A stretch of DNA of 36,985 nucleotides, from contig JAKSJQ010000019.1 in NCBI GenBank assembly GCA_024402115.1, positions 1-36,985 on the forward strand, in the 5' to 3' direction. Source of the stretch: Bacteroidales bacterium. GTDB lineage: Bacteria > Bacteroidota > Bacteroidia > Bacteroidales > UBA932. The position numbers were made by a program, and so were the translations under genes. This document shows, in pieces, positions 1 through 9,225 of the stretch; position 1 is the stretch's first letter, and each line of letters opens with the position of its first letter. The notes below the pieces were generated by a model, which did not search any database, was not told where the DNA came from, and saw nothing but the letters and a program-made list of their open reading frames with translations.

Positions 1-395
1 AGGTTCTCACCTACGCAAAGGATAACCTTGATGCCGGCAGCGAGAGCGAGCTTGGTCTTCTCGACAAGCTTCTCATCAGTCTCACCGTAGTACTGGCGAC
101 GCTCTGAATGACCGAGGATGGTGTACTCGCAACCTACTGAAGCGAGCATGTCAACTGAAACCTCTCCGGTGTAAGCACCCTTAGCCTTGTCTGCGCAGTT
201 CTCTGCTGAAAGAGCAACGCGAGTACCCTTTACTACCTCATTTACTGGATAGAGGTGGGTGAAAGGAGTAGCGATGATAAGTTCTACGTCTGCAGGAACC
301 TCTGCTGACTTTGCAACGACTGCTTTTGCGAGCTCTACGCCCTCAGGAACTGTAGTGTTCATCTTCCAGTTACCTGCTACGATGTGTTTTCTCAT
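1..395 (-). CDS. tpiA: Triosephosphate isomerase (partial, C-terminus missing)
   Basis: Interconverts dihydroxyacetone phosphate and glyceraldehyde-3-phosphate in glycolysis and gluconeogenesis (cytosol). About 131 N-terminal residues are present; the gene leaves the window at base 1. Visible are the N-terminal substrate loop NWKMN (Asn and catalytic Lys) and the electrophile segment GHSERRQYYGE with the catalytic His. The catalytic Glu and the phosphate-binding C-terminal loop lie outside. The start MRKHIVAGNWKMN matches the family's usual start, so no upstream start is needed. It is divergent from tyrS, with a TAnnTTTG-type -7 element at 450-457 on this strand. Confidence 0.96.
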   Translation of the reverse strand, partial: MRKHIVAGNWKMNTTVPEGVELAKAVVAKSAEVPADVELIIATPFTHLYPVNEVVKGTRVALSAENCADKAKGAYTGEVSVDMLASVGCEYTILGHSERRQYYGETDEKLVEKTKLALAAGIKVILCVGEN

Positions 396-449
396 TTCTG
401 TATTTTGTTAAGATTATTTCCTTTAAGCACTTGCCTTTGCAAGCGGGCG

Positions 450-457
450 CAAATTTA
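450..457 (-). promoter_or_regulatory. Candidate -7 element for tpiA
   Basis: On the minus strand this reads TAAATTTG, matching the Bacteroidota -7 consensus TAnnTTTG. It lies 55 bases upstream of the tpiA start. No TTTG is found 19-21 bases further upstream, so the -33 half is weak or absent. Confidence 0.45.
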
Positions 458-480
458 GCAATTATTTCTGATAAAATGAT

Positions 481-488
481 TAACTTTG
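481..488 (+). promoter_or_regulatory. Candidate -7 element for tyrS
   Basis: TAACTTTG matches TAnnTTTG and lies 40 bases upstream of the tyrS ATG, followed by an A-rich leader typical of Bacteroidota 5' UTRs. No clear -33 TTTG. It sits back-to-back with the tpiA -7 element, with 23 bases between them. Confidence 0.55.
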
Positions 489-528
489 CGGCCCATTGGA
501 ATACGAAAAAATATAAAAGAAATATACC

Positions 529-1818
529 ATGAAGAACTTTGTAGAAGAACTTAGGTGGAGAGGCATGATCCACGACATCACTCCAGGCACAGAGGAAGAA
601 CTCAAGAAGGGAATGATGTCAGCTTATGTAGGCATTGACCCTACCGGAGACTCGCTCCATATCGGCCACCTCGTCAGCATCATGATCCTCAAGCACTTCC
701 AGGCATGTGGCAACAAGCCATTCGCACTCGTAGGCGGTGCTACAGGAATGATCGGTGACCCTTCGATGAAGAGCCAGGAGCGTAACCTCCTTGACGAGGA
801 GACCCTCGCTCACAACGTAGCATGCATCAAGGCACAGCTCGGCAAGTTCCTTGACTTCAATTCAGACGCAGAGAACAAGGCGGAACTCGTGAACAACTAC
901 GACTGGATGAAGGACTACACCTTCATCAACTTCACCCGTGACATCGGTAAGCTCATCACCGTGAACTACATGATGAGCAAGGACTCTGTGAAGAAGCGCC
1001 TCAGCCGTGACTCTTCAGAGGGTATGTCATTCACCGAGTTCACCTACCAGCTCCTCCAGGGATACGACTTCCTCTATCTCTATCAGAACAGGAACGTGAA
1101 GCTCCAGCTCGGCGGCGCAGATCAGTGGGGTAACATCACCACCGGTACCGAGCTCATCCGTCGTACCTGCGGCGGCGAGGCTTTCGCACTCACCTGCCCT
1201 CTCATCACCAAGGCAGACGGCGGCAAGTTCGGAAAGACCGAGAAGGGCAACATCTGGCTCGACCCAGAGCGCACCTCACCATACCAGTTCTATCAGTTCT
1301 GGCTCAATGTCAGCGATGCAGATGCAGAGAAGTACATCAAGATCTTCACCATGCTCGATCAGGAGACCATCGAGAGTGCAATAGCAGCTCATGCAGAGTG
1401 CCCTGAGCGTCGCGAGCTCCAGAAGCTCCTCGCTAAGGAGATCACCATCATGGTACATGGCGAGAAAGAGTACGAGAACGCAGTAAAGGCTTCTCAGATG
1501 CTCTTCGGCAAGGCGACTGCAGACGACCTCCGCAGCCTCGACGAGAAGACCTTCCTCGCAGTATTCGACGGTGTCCCTACCTTCGAGGTGGCTGCCGACA
1601 AGCTCCCTCTCGGCATCCTCGACGCACTTGCAGTAGAGACCCAGGTATTCGCATCCAAGGGTGAGGCCCGCAAGATGATCCAGAGCAATGGTTTCTCTAT
1701 CAATAAGGAGAAGATGACCGACCCTAACTACGCTCTCAGCGAGAAGGACATCATCGATGGCAAGTACATCCTTGCACAGAAGGGAAAGAAAGACTATTAC
1801 ATCATCGTAGTAAAGTAA
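529..1818 (+). CDS. tyrS: Tyrosyl-tRNA synthetase
   Basis: Charges tRNA-Tyr with tyrosine using ATP. The 429-aa length is normal for the bacterial TyrRS family. The class I signature HIGH is at residues 44-47, the tyrosine-pocket segment GADQWGN at about 196-202, and the KMSKS-equivalent loop is KFGKT at 233-237. The C-terminal ~70 residues ([16 protein letters not shown] and onward) look like the S4 RNA-binding domain used to recognise the long variable arm. The ATG is preceded by an A-rich leader and a TAACTTTG -7 box. rbfA follows after 6 bases, so the two are probably co-transcribed. Confidence 0.98.
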   Translation: MKNFVEELRWRGMIHDITPGTEEELKKGMMSAYVGIDPTGDSLHIGHLVSIMILKHFQACGNKPFALVGGATGMIGDPSMKSQERNLLDEETLAHNVACIKAQLGKFLDFNSDAENKAELVNNYDWMKDYTFINFTRDIGKLITVNYMMSKDSVKKRLSRDSSEGMSFTEFTYQLLQGYDFLYLYQNRNVKLQLGGADQWGNITTGTELIRRTCGGEAFALTCPLITKADGGKFGKTEKGNIWLDPERTSPYQFYQFWLNVSDADAEKYIKIFTMLDQETIESAIAAHAECPERRELQKLLAKEITIMVHGEKEYENAVKASQMLFGKATADDLRSLDEKTFLAVFDGVPTFEVAADKLPLGILDALAVETQVFASKGEARKMIQSNGFSINKEKMTDPNYALSEKDIIDGKYILAQKGKKDYYIIVVK

Positions 1819-1824
1819 TAAGGC

Positions 1825-2172
1825 ATGGAAGCAACCGAGTCAACCAGACAGCTCAAGGTCGCACGTGAGATCCAGAAGGACCTCGCGGAGATCATCAGGA
1901 GCAAGGGCATGGCGCACTATGACGGAGCCATGGTATCCGTCAGCGGCGTCAAGATCAGCCCCGACCTTTCAGTAGCGCGCGTATACGTGAGCATCTTCCC
2001 TTCATCGAAGGCGGAGAAGATAATGGCGCAGCTCGAGGAGGAGAAGAGAGAGCTTCGCGGAGAGCTCGGACGCAACGTGCGCCAGCAGCTCCGAATCGTT
2101 CCGGAGCTCACCATCTTCCTCGACTCTTCGCTCGATTACGTCGAGCACATCGAGGAACTTCTCAAGAAATAG
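1825..2172 (+). CDS. rbfA: Ribosome-binding factor A
   Basis: Small 115-aa KH-fold factor that binds the 30S subunit late in assembly and supports 16S rRNA 5'-end maturation. Family features visible are the N-terminal helix (VAREIQKDLAEIIRSKG), the central strand region ISPDLSVARVYVSIFP and the C-terminal RIVPELTIFLDSSLDY...HIEELLKK segment. It starts 6 bases after tyrS and ends 4 bases before the convergent lolC/E-type gene. I see no terminator hairpin in this tight junction. Confidence 0.93.
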   Translation: MEATESTRQLKVAREIQKDLAEIIRSKGMAHYDGAMVSVSGVKISPDLSVARVYVSIFPSSKAEKIMAQLEEEKRELRGELGRNVRQQLRIVPELTIFLDSSLDYVEHIEELLKK

Positions 2173-2176
2173 GGAT

Positions 2177-3397
2177 TCAGCGTCTCTCCTTCTTGTAGAA
2201 GGAAGCCACGGGCAGCAGCGCGATCAGATAGCCGATCACAGCGACGCCTGCCACGGTAACAAGAACATCCGTCCATGAAAGGACAATAGGATATGCCTGG
2301 ACTATGAAGCTTCCAGGCATTCTTATTATACCGAAGTGCTGCTGGGCAAGGCACACGAGTATACCTACCACAAGGCCGCCGGCAAGACCCAGCAGGGAGA
2401 TGAACCATCCCTCGAGCACGAAAATCCTGCGCACGAGCGAGTCGGTGGCACCCATGCTGCGGAGCGTCTCCATATCCCCGCGCTTGTCTATGATCAGCAT
2501 CGAGAGACTACCGAAGATATTGAATGCGATGATTATGATCACGAAGATCAGGATCAGGAAGATCGCAGCCTTCTCGTACTTCATCATCTTGTAGAGAGAC
2601 TCGTTCTGCTGATAGCGGTCGCGCACCTGCATTCCGCTTCCCAGGCGTTCGCCGAGCTCCTTCTGCACCCTGCGCATCTCCTGCGGCTGGGTACCCGGAA
2701 CGAAGCGTATCTCCACACCGGACACCTCATCCTCATATTCGAGGAGCTTGCGCATCTGATCGATAGGAAGGAGCATATATGCGTTGTCGATCTCGCTGCT
2801 GACCGCAAAGGTGGCTGATGGCCATATCTTGACGGACCTGATGGCCGCGGTCGGATTTGCCAGCGAGATTGCGCGAGTGCGGGTCGGGAAATAGATCTCG
2901 ATCGGAGTCAGGAAACGAGGGCTTATGCCCATCTTATATGCCAATCCTGCGCCCACCAGTGCGAGCGGAACGTCACCCTTATGGAAACTGTACTCACCCT
3001 CACGGATGTATGATTCGAGCGGAGATTCCTCCTCATAGACCTGGTCTACTCCCTTCGCAATCACGACGCTCTGCTTGCCACCATAATTGAGGAACACCTG
3101 TTCCTGCAGCACCGTGCATACGGACGCGACGCTCTCCTGATCGTAGAGCCAGTTGTAGGCCTCCCCTTCCGGCACGAATGCCTTGCCCTCCGAAGGAACG
3201 ACGAGAAGGTCCGGCTCCACCGTGCCCATCATGGACTTGACAAGCTCGTCGAATCCATTGTAAACGGACAGGATGATGATCAGAGCCGCGGTACCAATCG
3301 CCATTCCGACCGAAGAAATCGTCGATATGATGTTGATCACATTGTGCGACTTCTTCGCGAAGAGATATCTGCGCGCTATGAAGAAAGGAAGGTTCAT
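2177..3397 (-). CDS. LolC/LolE-type ABC transporter permease
   Basis: Inner-membrane permease of the FtsX/MacB/LolCE type, which in known systems extracts outer-membrane lipoproteins for transfer to LolA. Its 406 aa show the family layout: short N-terminal RRYLFAKK motif, first TM at about 23-47, a large periplasmic domain (about 50-270), then three TM segments near 278-303, 325-350 and 375-400. The FtsX core segment (FNIFGSLSMLIIDKRGDMETLRSMGA) is visible. No LolD-like ATPase lies nearby, so it must pair with one encoded elsewhere. It lies 12 bases downstream of the C1B peptidase gene on the same strand, so the two are probably co-transcribed. Which Lol role it plays cannot be decided here. 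Confidence 0.88.
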   Translation of the reverse strand: MNLPFFIARRYLFAKKSHNVINIISTISSVGMAIGTAALIIILSVYNGFDELVKSMMGTVEPDLLVVPSEGKAFVPEGEAYNWLYDQESVASVCTVLQEQVFLNYGGKQSVVIAKGVDQVYEEESPLESYIREGEYSFHKGDVPLALVGAGLAYKMGISPRFLTPIEIYFPTRTRAISLANPTAAIRSVKIWPSATFAVSSEIDNAYMLLPIDQMRKLLEYEDEVSGVEIRFVPGTQPQEMRRVQKELGERLGSGMQVRDRYQQNESLYKMMKYEKAAIFLILIFVIIIIAFNIFGSLSMLIIDKRGDMETLRSMGATDSLVRRIFVLEGWFISLLGLAGGLVVGILVCLAQQHFGIIRMPGSFIVQAYPIVLSWTDVLVTVAGVAVIGYLIALLPVASFYKKERR

Positions 3398-3409
3398 CAG
3401 CAGGCTAGT

Positions 3410-4819
3410 TTATTCCTCAGGCATGAACATTGGGTCCCAAGCAGGAAGAAGCTCAGGCTTCTGGTCGAGCATCTTGAGGATGTCGGCAGGAACATACTTC
3501 TTCTCGAGCACGAGACGGAACATGTATTCGTTGAACCACTCGTCGGTCATGATGAGACAGCCCTTGTAGCCAGAAGAAGCGCCCCAGCTGTTCTCAACCA
3601 TCCACTTCTGAGGCTTGCCGTCCTTGAGATCCACCGCGATGAGGGTCATCGCGTGCGAAGAACCGCTGGCATGGGTCTTGACCCTCTCTTCCTTGTTCAT
3701 GCCGAAGCTGAATCCCGAGAGCGACTCATAGTCGAAGTTGGCAAGGTCGAGGGTACCCTTGCTGCGGTCGAGGAACTTCGCGACGTCGCATGAGAAATAC
3801 ATGGCGGTATTGTCCTTTATAGAAGCAATTGCCATCTCCTTGATTCTCTCGATAGGAAGGTTGATATAGAGCCAGTTCTGTCCGTCATACACATGACGGT
3901 CATATTCGATTTCATAGACCTTTCCGTACTCTCTGCATGGGTCGTTCATGACCATCACGTAGTTGTTCTCGAGGTCTGCGCTGACATATTCGTCATAGAA
4001 AGCCTTCGGAGTGTAGGTCTTGGTATCAACGATCTCGCCCTTGGAGTTGCAGCGAGTCCACTCGAACTCGGTAGGAGGAACGCCGAGGCAGAGCACGAGG
4101 AAGCGGTAGATCTCCTTGAGCATCTCGATCTTCGCTGCTCCCATCTTCTCGAGAGCCTTGCCGTTCTTCTTGCCGTCATTCATGTCGCGCAGACGAAGTC
4201 CATCCTCGCGGAGCTTGAGCTTGAGAAGGTTGGCCATAGCCGAAGTGTTGTTCGAATTGAGGGTCTCAGCCATCGCTGTCGAAGGAACTACGCCGTACTT
4301 GGTGATAAGGTTAGCGACACCGGTGAACTGTCCGCCGTCGCTGAGAGGATTGCTGAAGAGCCAGTCAACCTTGCGATCCTCGAAAGGAAGGTCGCGGGTA
4401 TCGATCACAGCCTGGAGGAAAAGATTGCACTTCTCGAGCTGGTCGTAGAAGAAGAGATAGTTCTGGCTGAACTGGAATTCAGGAAGGTCATACTTGTCTA
4501 TCATCCTCGCGCGAAGCACGTTCAGTCCGGTAAAGAGCCAGCAGCGGCCAGACGACTTCTGGTCGGTGATGCCCTTGGTCTTGACCCTGTCCGAGAAATG
4601 GGTATCCATCATCACGGCGTTCTCCATGTTGACAGTGAGAGCGGAGATGGAAGTGCTTGCAAGAGCATTCTTGATGGCCTTATCGGCTGCCGTTGCCTCA
4701 TATCCCTTGCTTATCTCGGAAAGAGCGGCAGCGTCGAGTCCGCCACCTGGAACGATATTCTGCGCATTGAGGGCAAGGCCCATGAAAAGCGATGCCGCGA
4801 GGATAATTGTCTTCTTCAT
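3410..4819 (-). CDS. Exported C1B cysteine peptidase (bleomycin hydrolase / aminopeptidase C family)
   Basis: Papain-fold aminopeptidase of family C1B. From the chosen start (MKKTIILAASLF, residue 1) the protein is 469 aa with a Sec signal peptide ending near LALNAQ (residue 20). The longer ATG-initiated reading upstream would bury this signal and overlaps the divergent promoter, so I reject it. The catalytic triad is visible: Cys93 in SSGRCWLFTG, His389 in GSSHAMTLIAVD, Asn410 in VENSWGASSGYKG. Classical bleomycin hydrolases are cytosolic; an exported form is common in Bacteroidota and suggests peptide processing in the periplasm. It is followed 12 bases later by the LolC/E-type permease. 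Confidence 0.93.
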   Translation of the reverse strand: MKKTIILAASLFMGLALNAQNIVPGGGLDAAALSEISKGYEATAADKAIKNALASTSISALTVNMENAVMMDTHFSDRVKTKGITDQKSSGRCWLFTGLNVLRARMIDKYDLPEFQFSQNYLFFYDQLEKCNLFLQAVIDTRDLPFEDRKVDWLFSNPLSDGGQFTGVANLITKYGVVPSTAMAETLNSNNTSAMANLLKLKLREDGLRLRDMNDGKKNGKALEKMGAAKIEMLKEIYRFLVLCLGVPPTEFEWTRCNSKGEIVDTKTYTPKAFYDEYVSADLENNYVMVMNDPCREYGKVYEIEYDRHVYDGQNWLYINLPIERIKEMAIASIKDNTAMYFSCDVAKFLDRSKGTLDLANFDYESLSGFSFGMNKEERVKTHASGSSHAMTLIAVDLKDGKPQKWMVENSWGASSGYKGCLIMTDEWFNEYMFRLVLEKKYVPADILKMLDQKPELLPAWDPMFMPEE

Positions 4820-4840
4820 ATTCGTAGTTCTAGTAAAGTT

Positions 4841-4877
4841 CAAATATAGCGATTTTTGGCAACATTGGCTATATTTG
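4841..4877. promoter_or_regulatory. Divergent promoter with perfect 10-bp inverted repeat
   Basis: CAAATATAGC (4841-4850) and GCTATATTTG (4868-4877) are exact reverse complements separated by 17 bases. Each arm contains a TATATTTG box, one reading toward the C1B peptidase and one toward the FecCD permease. Neither has a clear TTTG at the -33 distance. The plus-strand box lies only 10 bases before the permease ATG, so that transcript would have a very short leader. Confidence 0.55.
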
Positions 4878-4887
4878 TCCCTGTCAC

Positions 4888-5883
4888 ATGGGGAGAAGGA
4901 TACCATACAGCTTCATTCTGGCGGCAGCCGTACTGGCTCTCGCCGCAGCTGACGTGCTCTGGGGAGGAAACGCAGGCGGCGACGCCTTCATCATCACCAG
5001 GATAAGACTCCCCCGCGTGGCAGTGGCGCTCATATCTGGTGCGGCTCTCGCACTCGGCGGACTCCAGATGCAGAGCATATTCCGCAATCCCCTCGCTGAC
5101 CCCCACATCATGGGAGTCAGCGCCGGCGCGGGTCTGGGAGCCGCGACCGCACTCCTTCTCGGAAGCGCCGGCGCTGCAGGCCTCAGCTCGATGGGGGCTG
5201 CCGTCACCGGAGGCTTGACCCTCGCGGCATCAGCGTTCATCGGGGCAGCCCTCTCTGCCGCCCTCGTGATGCTCGTCTCGACCAAGGCCAAGTCCACCTC
5301 CACCCTCCTGATATTCGGAATCATGCTCGGCTTCATCATCAACGCGATAGTAGCCGTGCTCCAGTTCAGCAGCAACTCCGAGTCACTAAAGGCATACTAC
5401 AGCTGGGCAGCCGGCAGCTTCAGCAACTGCAGCTGGCCTCAGGTCATAACCATGGCAATATGCCTGTCGATAGGAATCGCACTGGCCGCAGGCAACATCA
5501 AGGGCCTCAACATCATTCTCTTCGGAGACGAATATGCCGAACTCTCCGGAGCAAGGACAAGGCGCATCCGTCTGAGCGCGATGACAGCGTGCTGCATCAT
5601 GACAGGAGCAGTCACTGCATTCTGCGGCCCCCTGGGCTTCGTCGGAATAGTCGCACCTCATATCGCAAGACGAATCTCTGGACGCCAGTTCTGCTCCGAC
5701 CACCGAAGGACCATCCCGACCAGCATGCTCGCCGGAGCCGGTCTCTGCACCGCGGCAGACCTGGCATCTCAGCTGTGGTCGAGAATCGTGTCGCCCATTC
5801 CGGTGGGCAGCAGCCTCGCCATCATCGGTATTCCGCTCATACTCCTGATCCTCATCGGAGGAAAGGGCGACAAGCTCAGCTAG
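4888..5883 (+). CDS. FecCD/BtuC-family ABC importer permease
   Basis: Inner-membrane permease subunit for import of a metal chelate (siderophore, heme or cobalamin class). The 331-aa length fits the family, with about ten hydrophobic segments starting at about residue 6. Family motifs include ITRIRLPRVAVALISGAALALGG near 34-56, RNPLADPHIMGVSAGAGLGA near 70-90, and the coupling region GPLGFVGIVAPHIARRI near 250-265. The partner ATPase follows after 4 bases. No substrate-binding protein or TonB-dependent receptor lies in the window, so the substrate is unknown. Confidence 0.93.
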   Translation: MGRRIPYSFILAAAVLALAAADVLWGGNAGGDAFIITRIRLPRVAVALISGAALALGGLQMQSIFRNPLADPHIMGVSAGAGLGAATALLLGSAGAAGLSSMGAAVTGGLTLAASAFIGAALSAALVMLVSTKAKSTSTLLIFGIMLGFIINAIVAVLQFSSNSESLKAYYSWAAGSFSNCSWPQVITMAICLSIGIALAAGNIKGLNIILFGDEYAELSGARTRRIRLSAMTACCIMTGAVTAFCGPLGFVGIVAPHIARRISGRQFCSDHRRTIPTSMLAGAGLCTAADLASQLWSRIVSPIPVGSSLAIIGIPLILLILIGGKGDKLS

Positions 5884-5887
5884 AACC

Positions 5888-6595
5888 ATGGAGAAGGACA
5901 CCATCATAAAGGCAAACGCAGCGAAGATAGGATATGGGAGCCATATCCTGTGCAAAGGCATAAGCTTCGACATCAGACGCGGAGACTGCATCCTGCTCTG
6001 CGGCCCGAACGGCAGCGGAAAGACCACCCTGCTTCGCGCCATCACCGACGGCAGCATACTCGACGGACAGAGCTGCGAAAGAGTCATGGTACCGACCGGA
6101 ATACCCAAGGTAAAGGGATTCACTCTACGCGAGTTCATCAGCACCTCGCTCTACAGGGAAAGCAGTTGGAAAGGACGCATCGGGAAGAAGCTCGAATCGA
6201 GGATTGACCAAGTTCTCGAAATGCTCGCCCTGTCCGCTCTCCAGGGCCATGACATATCCACCCTCAGCGACGGTGAGTTCCAGAAAGGCACCATCGCGGC
6301 GGCCCTTTGCCGCACCAGCGACGAAGCATGCATACTGCTGGACGAGCCGAGCTCATTCCTCGACCCTGAGAACAAGGCCATGATTTTCCGCACCCTCCGA
6401 CAGATTGCCCAGGAGAGCGGAACTGCCTTCGTCTACTCCACCCACGACGTTGCTGCAGCGCTTCCATCATGCACCGCAGCATGGGCCATCGGCAAGGACG
6501 GACAATTCCGCTGCGGACGTGAAACAAAAATTGAGGTTATTTCTTCAATATTCTCCGACAAAAGCCTTATCTTTGGGAATTCGACAGAATTCTGA
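5888..6595 (+). CDS. FecE/BtuD-type ABC importer ATPase with unusual motifs
   Basis: Cytosolic ATP-binding subunit (235 aa) for the FecCD permease encoded just upstream. Walker A GPNGSGKT is at 39-46, Walker B CILLDEP at about 148-154 with the catalytic Glu, the D-loop SSFLD follows, and the H-loop His186 is in STHD. Two positions are odd: the signature is LSDGE (126-130) instead of LSGGQ, and I see no Q-loop glutamine in the segment VPTGIPKVKGFTLREF (about 68-83). The final codons are AT-rich and contain a -7-like box. The stop overlaps the polA start by one base (TGATG). Confidence 0.88.
   Translation: MEKDTIIKANAAKIGYGSHILCKGISFDIRRGDCILLCGPNGSGKTTLLRAITDGSILDGQSCERVMVPTGIPKVKGFTLREFISTSLYRESSWKGRIGKKLESRIDQVLEMLALSALQGHDISTLSDGEFQKGTIAAALCRTSDEACILLDEPSSFLDPENKAMIFRTLRQIAQESGTAFVYSTHDVAAALPSCTAAWAIGKDGQFRCGRETKIEVISSIFSDKSLIFGNSTEF
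6568..6575 (+). promoter_or_regulatory. Candidate -7 element for polA inside the ATPase gene
   Basis: TATCTTTG fits TAnnTTTG and lies 19 bases upstream of the polA ATG, in a stretch that is distinctly more AT-rich than the rest of the ATPase gene. No TTTG at the expected -33 position. It suggests polA can be transcribed independently of the importer genes. Confidence 0.35.
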
Positions 6596-9225
6596 TGAAA
6601 CAAAGACTATTCCTGATAGACGGACACGCGCTAGTATTCAAGATGTACTATGCGTTCCTCAGACGTCCTATGATCAATTCCAAGGGCGCTGACATGTCCA
6701 TCCTATACGGCTTCACAAAGTACCTCCTCGAGATGATCGAGAAGGAACGCCCTACCCACCTGGCAGTGTCGTTCGACCCTCCGGGAGGGACCTTCCGCAA
6801 CCAGATGTATCCCGAATACAAGGCCAACAGAGATGCAACCCCGCAGCTTGTCATCGATGCGCTTGAGCCCCTGACCGAGCTCTGCGAGTCTCTGCGCATA
6901 CCCGTGCTCATGATGATGGGATTCGAGGCCGACGATGTGATCGGATCGATGGCAAAGCGCGCGGAGAAGGAAGGCTATGAGGTATACATGGTCACTCCGG
7001 ACAAGGACTACGGCCAGCTCATCTCCGAGAACATCTTCCAGTACAAACCCGGAAAGGGTGGCGACGAGAGAGAGATCTTCGGAATCAAGGAAATCCAGGA
7101 AAAATACGGTATCCAGAGACCAGAGCAGGTCATCGACATGCTCGCCATCTGCGGTGATACTGCCGACAACGTACCCGGAGTCAAGGGCGTCGGAGAGGTC
7201 GGAGCCAGCAAGCTCATCGCGAAGTATGGTTCCCTCGAGAACATCTACGCCCACCTCGACGAGCTCACGGCCAGCCAGAGAGCCAAGTTCGAGGACGCAA
7301 AGGACCATATCGACCTGAGCAAGCAGCTCGTGACGATCAAGACCGACATCGAGATCGCAACCCCTATCGAGGCCATGGCCCTGGACGGAGTCGTGGACGC
7401 AAAGGCTGTGGAGCTCTTCGACCACTATGAGTTCGGTTCCCTCAAGCGCCACCTGAAGAATCTCTGCATCGACGGAGCCCTCGCCTGCGATCTCCCGGCA
7501 GCTGAGACCAAGCCGGAGTTCAGCTTTGAGGAAAGTGACCCTGCTGCCGTCTGCAAGGCGGCAAAGGAAGCAGGAAGATGTGCAGTCAGCGTCTACGAGG
7601 ACGGCAGAGTGTGCGTCTCGGCCAGCGGAAAGGTCGCCACAGGAGCTGCAGAAAGCTTCGCGGAAACGCTCTCAGACGCAACCATCGCAAAATACGGATA
7701 TGAGTTCAAGCCACAGATAAAGATATGCAGGGGCATAGAGGGACGCCTTATGGACATAGTCCTCATGGACTACCTCATCAACCCGGAGAAGAGCCACAAG
7801 CTCGACATGCTCTGCAAGACCGAGCTCGGAATAGACCTCGTGGTCGAGGAAGAGAAGCCGGAGCAGACTTCGTTCTCGCTCTTCGACGAAATTCCAGACG
7901 AGGTTGAAAGCCCGGACACAGGCAAGACTCGCGAGACAGCGCTTCTCTTCGAACTCGGAAAGAAGAAGGAAGAGGAACTCGCAGCCCATGACCTCACCAA
8001 GCTTTTCGAAGAGATGGAAGAACCGCTCATCCGTGTGCTCGCAGGAATGGAGGAAGAAGGAGTCAAGGTTGATCTCAGCATACTCAGGCAGTTCGCCGAC
8101 ACCCTCCGAGAGGAAGTCGCCGAACGTGAGGACAGGATACGCGAGATGGTCGATGAGCCGTCGCTGAACATACTCTCACCGAAACAGATCGGGGTCGTCC
8201 TATACGAGAAGCTCGCCCTCGACCCTAAGGTCAAGAAGAGCAAGACCGGCGCTTATCCGACCGACGAGGAGACGCTCCTGGATCTCGCAGAACGTCATCC
8301 CGTCATCAACGAAATATTGGAATTCAGGGCAGCGAAGAAGCTGCTTTCGACCTACATAGAACCATTCCCGGAGTTCGTCAACAGACGCACCGGAAAGATA
8401 CACACCACCTTCAACCAGGCGCTCACCGCGACCGGTCGCCTCAGCTCGTCAAAGCCAAACCTCCAGAACATCCCTATACGTACAGAAAGGGGCAAGGAGA
8501 TACGAAAGGCCTTCGTTCCTAGTCGTCCGGACGGCATCATCATGTCTGCCGACTACTCCCAGATCGAGCTCAGGATCATGGCCCATCTCTGTCAGGACCA
8601 GCACCTCATCGCATCCTTCAATGCCGGAGTAGACGTCCACAAGGCCACTGCTGCGAAGATTTTCAAGGTCGACGCTTCTGAAGTGACTTCCGACCAGCGC
8701 AGGATCGCCAAGACCGCAAACTTCGGTATCATGTACGGAATATCCTCATTCGGACTTGCGCAGAGGCTGAAGGTCGCTCGCTCGGAAGCGAAGCAGATCA
8801 TCGACGACTATTTCGAGTCCTTCCCTTCCATCAGGATGTTCATCAATGACACCCTCACCGCAGCGCGTGAGAACGGCTACGTGGAGACCCTCTTCGGAAG
8901 GAGGAGATACGTTCCGGACGTGAACGCCAAGAACGGCACCGTACGAGCCCTCGCCGAGAGGAACGCCGTCAATGCCCCTATCCAGGGCACCTCTGCCGAC
9001 ATCATCAAGATAGCGATGATAAACGTCGACAGGAGGCTGCGCGAAGCCGATCTGAAGAGCCGCATGGTGCTCCAGATCCACGACGAGCTTGTATTCGACG
9101 CCGTGCCGGAAGAAGCAGAAACACTGAAGACTATAATAACCGAGGAGATGGAGAACGTAATCAAGCTCTCCGTTCCGCTTACAATCGAATGTAATTATGG
9201 AAAAAATTGGCTCGAAGCGCACTGA
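6595..9225 (+). CDS. polA: DNA polymerase I with degenerate 3'-5' exonuclease domain
   Basis: Fills gaps and removes RNA primers in replication and repair. Its 876 aa comprise three regions. The 5' nuclease (about 1-290) has LIDGH, EADD at 111-114, DKDYG at 136-140 and the helical clamp GDTADNVPGVKGVGEVGA. A middle domain (about 305-470) sits where the proofreading exonuclease lies. The polymerase domain has motif A SADYSQIELR (Asp653), motif B RRIAKTANFGIMYG (Phe710) and motif C QIHDELVFD (His829-Asp830-Glu831). In the middle domain the DxE metal-binding motif is replaced by AVSVYEDG and the later Asp positions are not evident, so proofreading is probably lost, as in Bacillus-type PolA. It starts one base inside the ATPase stop, and its end overlaps the sigma-factor gene. 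Confidence 0.97.
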   Translation: MKQRLFLIDGHALVFKMYYAFLRRPMINSKGADMSILYGFTKYLLEMIEKERPTHLAVSFDPPGGTFRNQMYPEYKANRDATPQLVIDALEPLTELCESLRIPVLMMMGFEADDVIGSMAKRAEKEGYEVYMVTPDKDYGQLISENIFQYKPGKGGDEREIFGIKEIQEKYGIQRPEQVIDMLAICGDTADNVPGVKGVGEVGASKLIAKYGSLENIYAHLDELTASQRAKFEDAKDHIDLSKQLVTIKTDIEIATPIEAMALDGVVDAKAVELFDHYEFGSLKRHLKNLCIDGALACDLPAAETKPEFSFEESDPAAVCKAAKEAGRCAVSVYEDGRVCVSASGKVATGAAESFAETLSDATIAKYGYEFKPQIKICRGIEGRLMDIVLMDYLINPEKSHKLDMLCKTELGIDLVVEEEKPEQTSFSLFDEIPDEVESPDTGKTRETALLFELGKKKEEELAAHDLTKLFEEMEEPLIRVLAGMEEEGVKVDLSILRQFADTLREEVAEREDRIREMVDEPSLNILSPKQIGVVLYEKLALDPKVKKSKTGAYPTDEETLLDLAERHPVINEILEFRAAKKLLSTYIEPFPEFVNRRTGKIHTTFNQALTATGRLSSSKPNLQNIPIRTERGKEIRKAFVPSRPDGIIMSADYSQIELRIMAHLCQDQHLIASFNAGVDVHKATAAKIFKVDASEVTSDQRRIAKTANFGIMYGISSFGLAQRLKVARSEAKQIIDDYFESFPSIRMFINDTLTAARENGYVETLFGRRRYVPDVNAKNGTVRALAERNAVNAPIQGTSADIIKIAMINVDRRLREADLKSRMVLQIHDELVFDAVPEEAETLKTIITEEMENVIKLSVPLTIECNYGKNWLEAH

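Noticed and set aside
3893..4849. 318-aa plus-strand ORF opposite the C1B peptidase
   Set aside because: Shadow ORF; the minus-strand gene has a signal peptide and full catalytic triad.
4820..4906. 29-residue N-terminal extension of the C1B peptidase
   Set aside because: It would cover the divergent promoter palindrome and hide the clear signal peptide starting at 4819.
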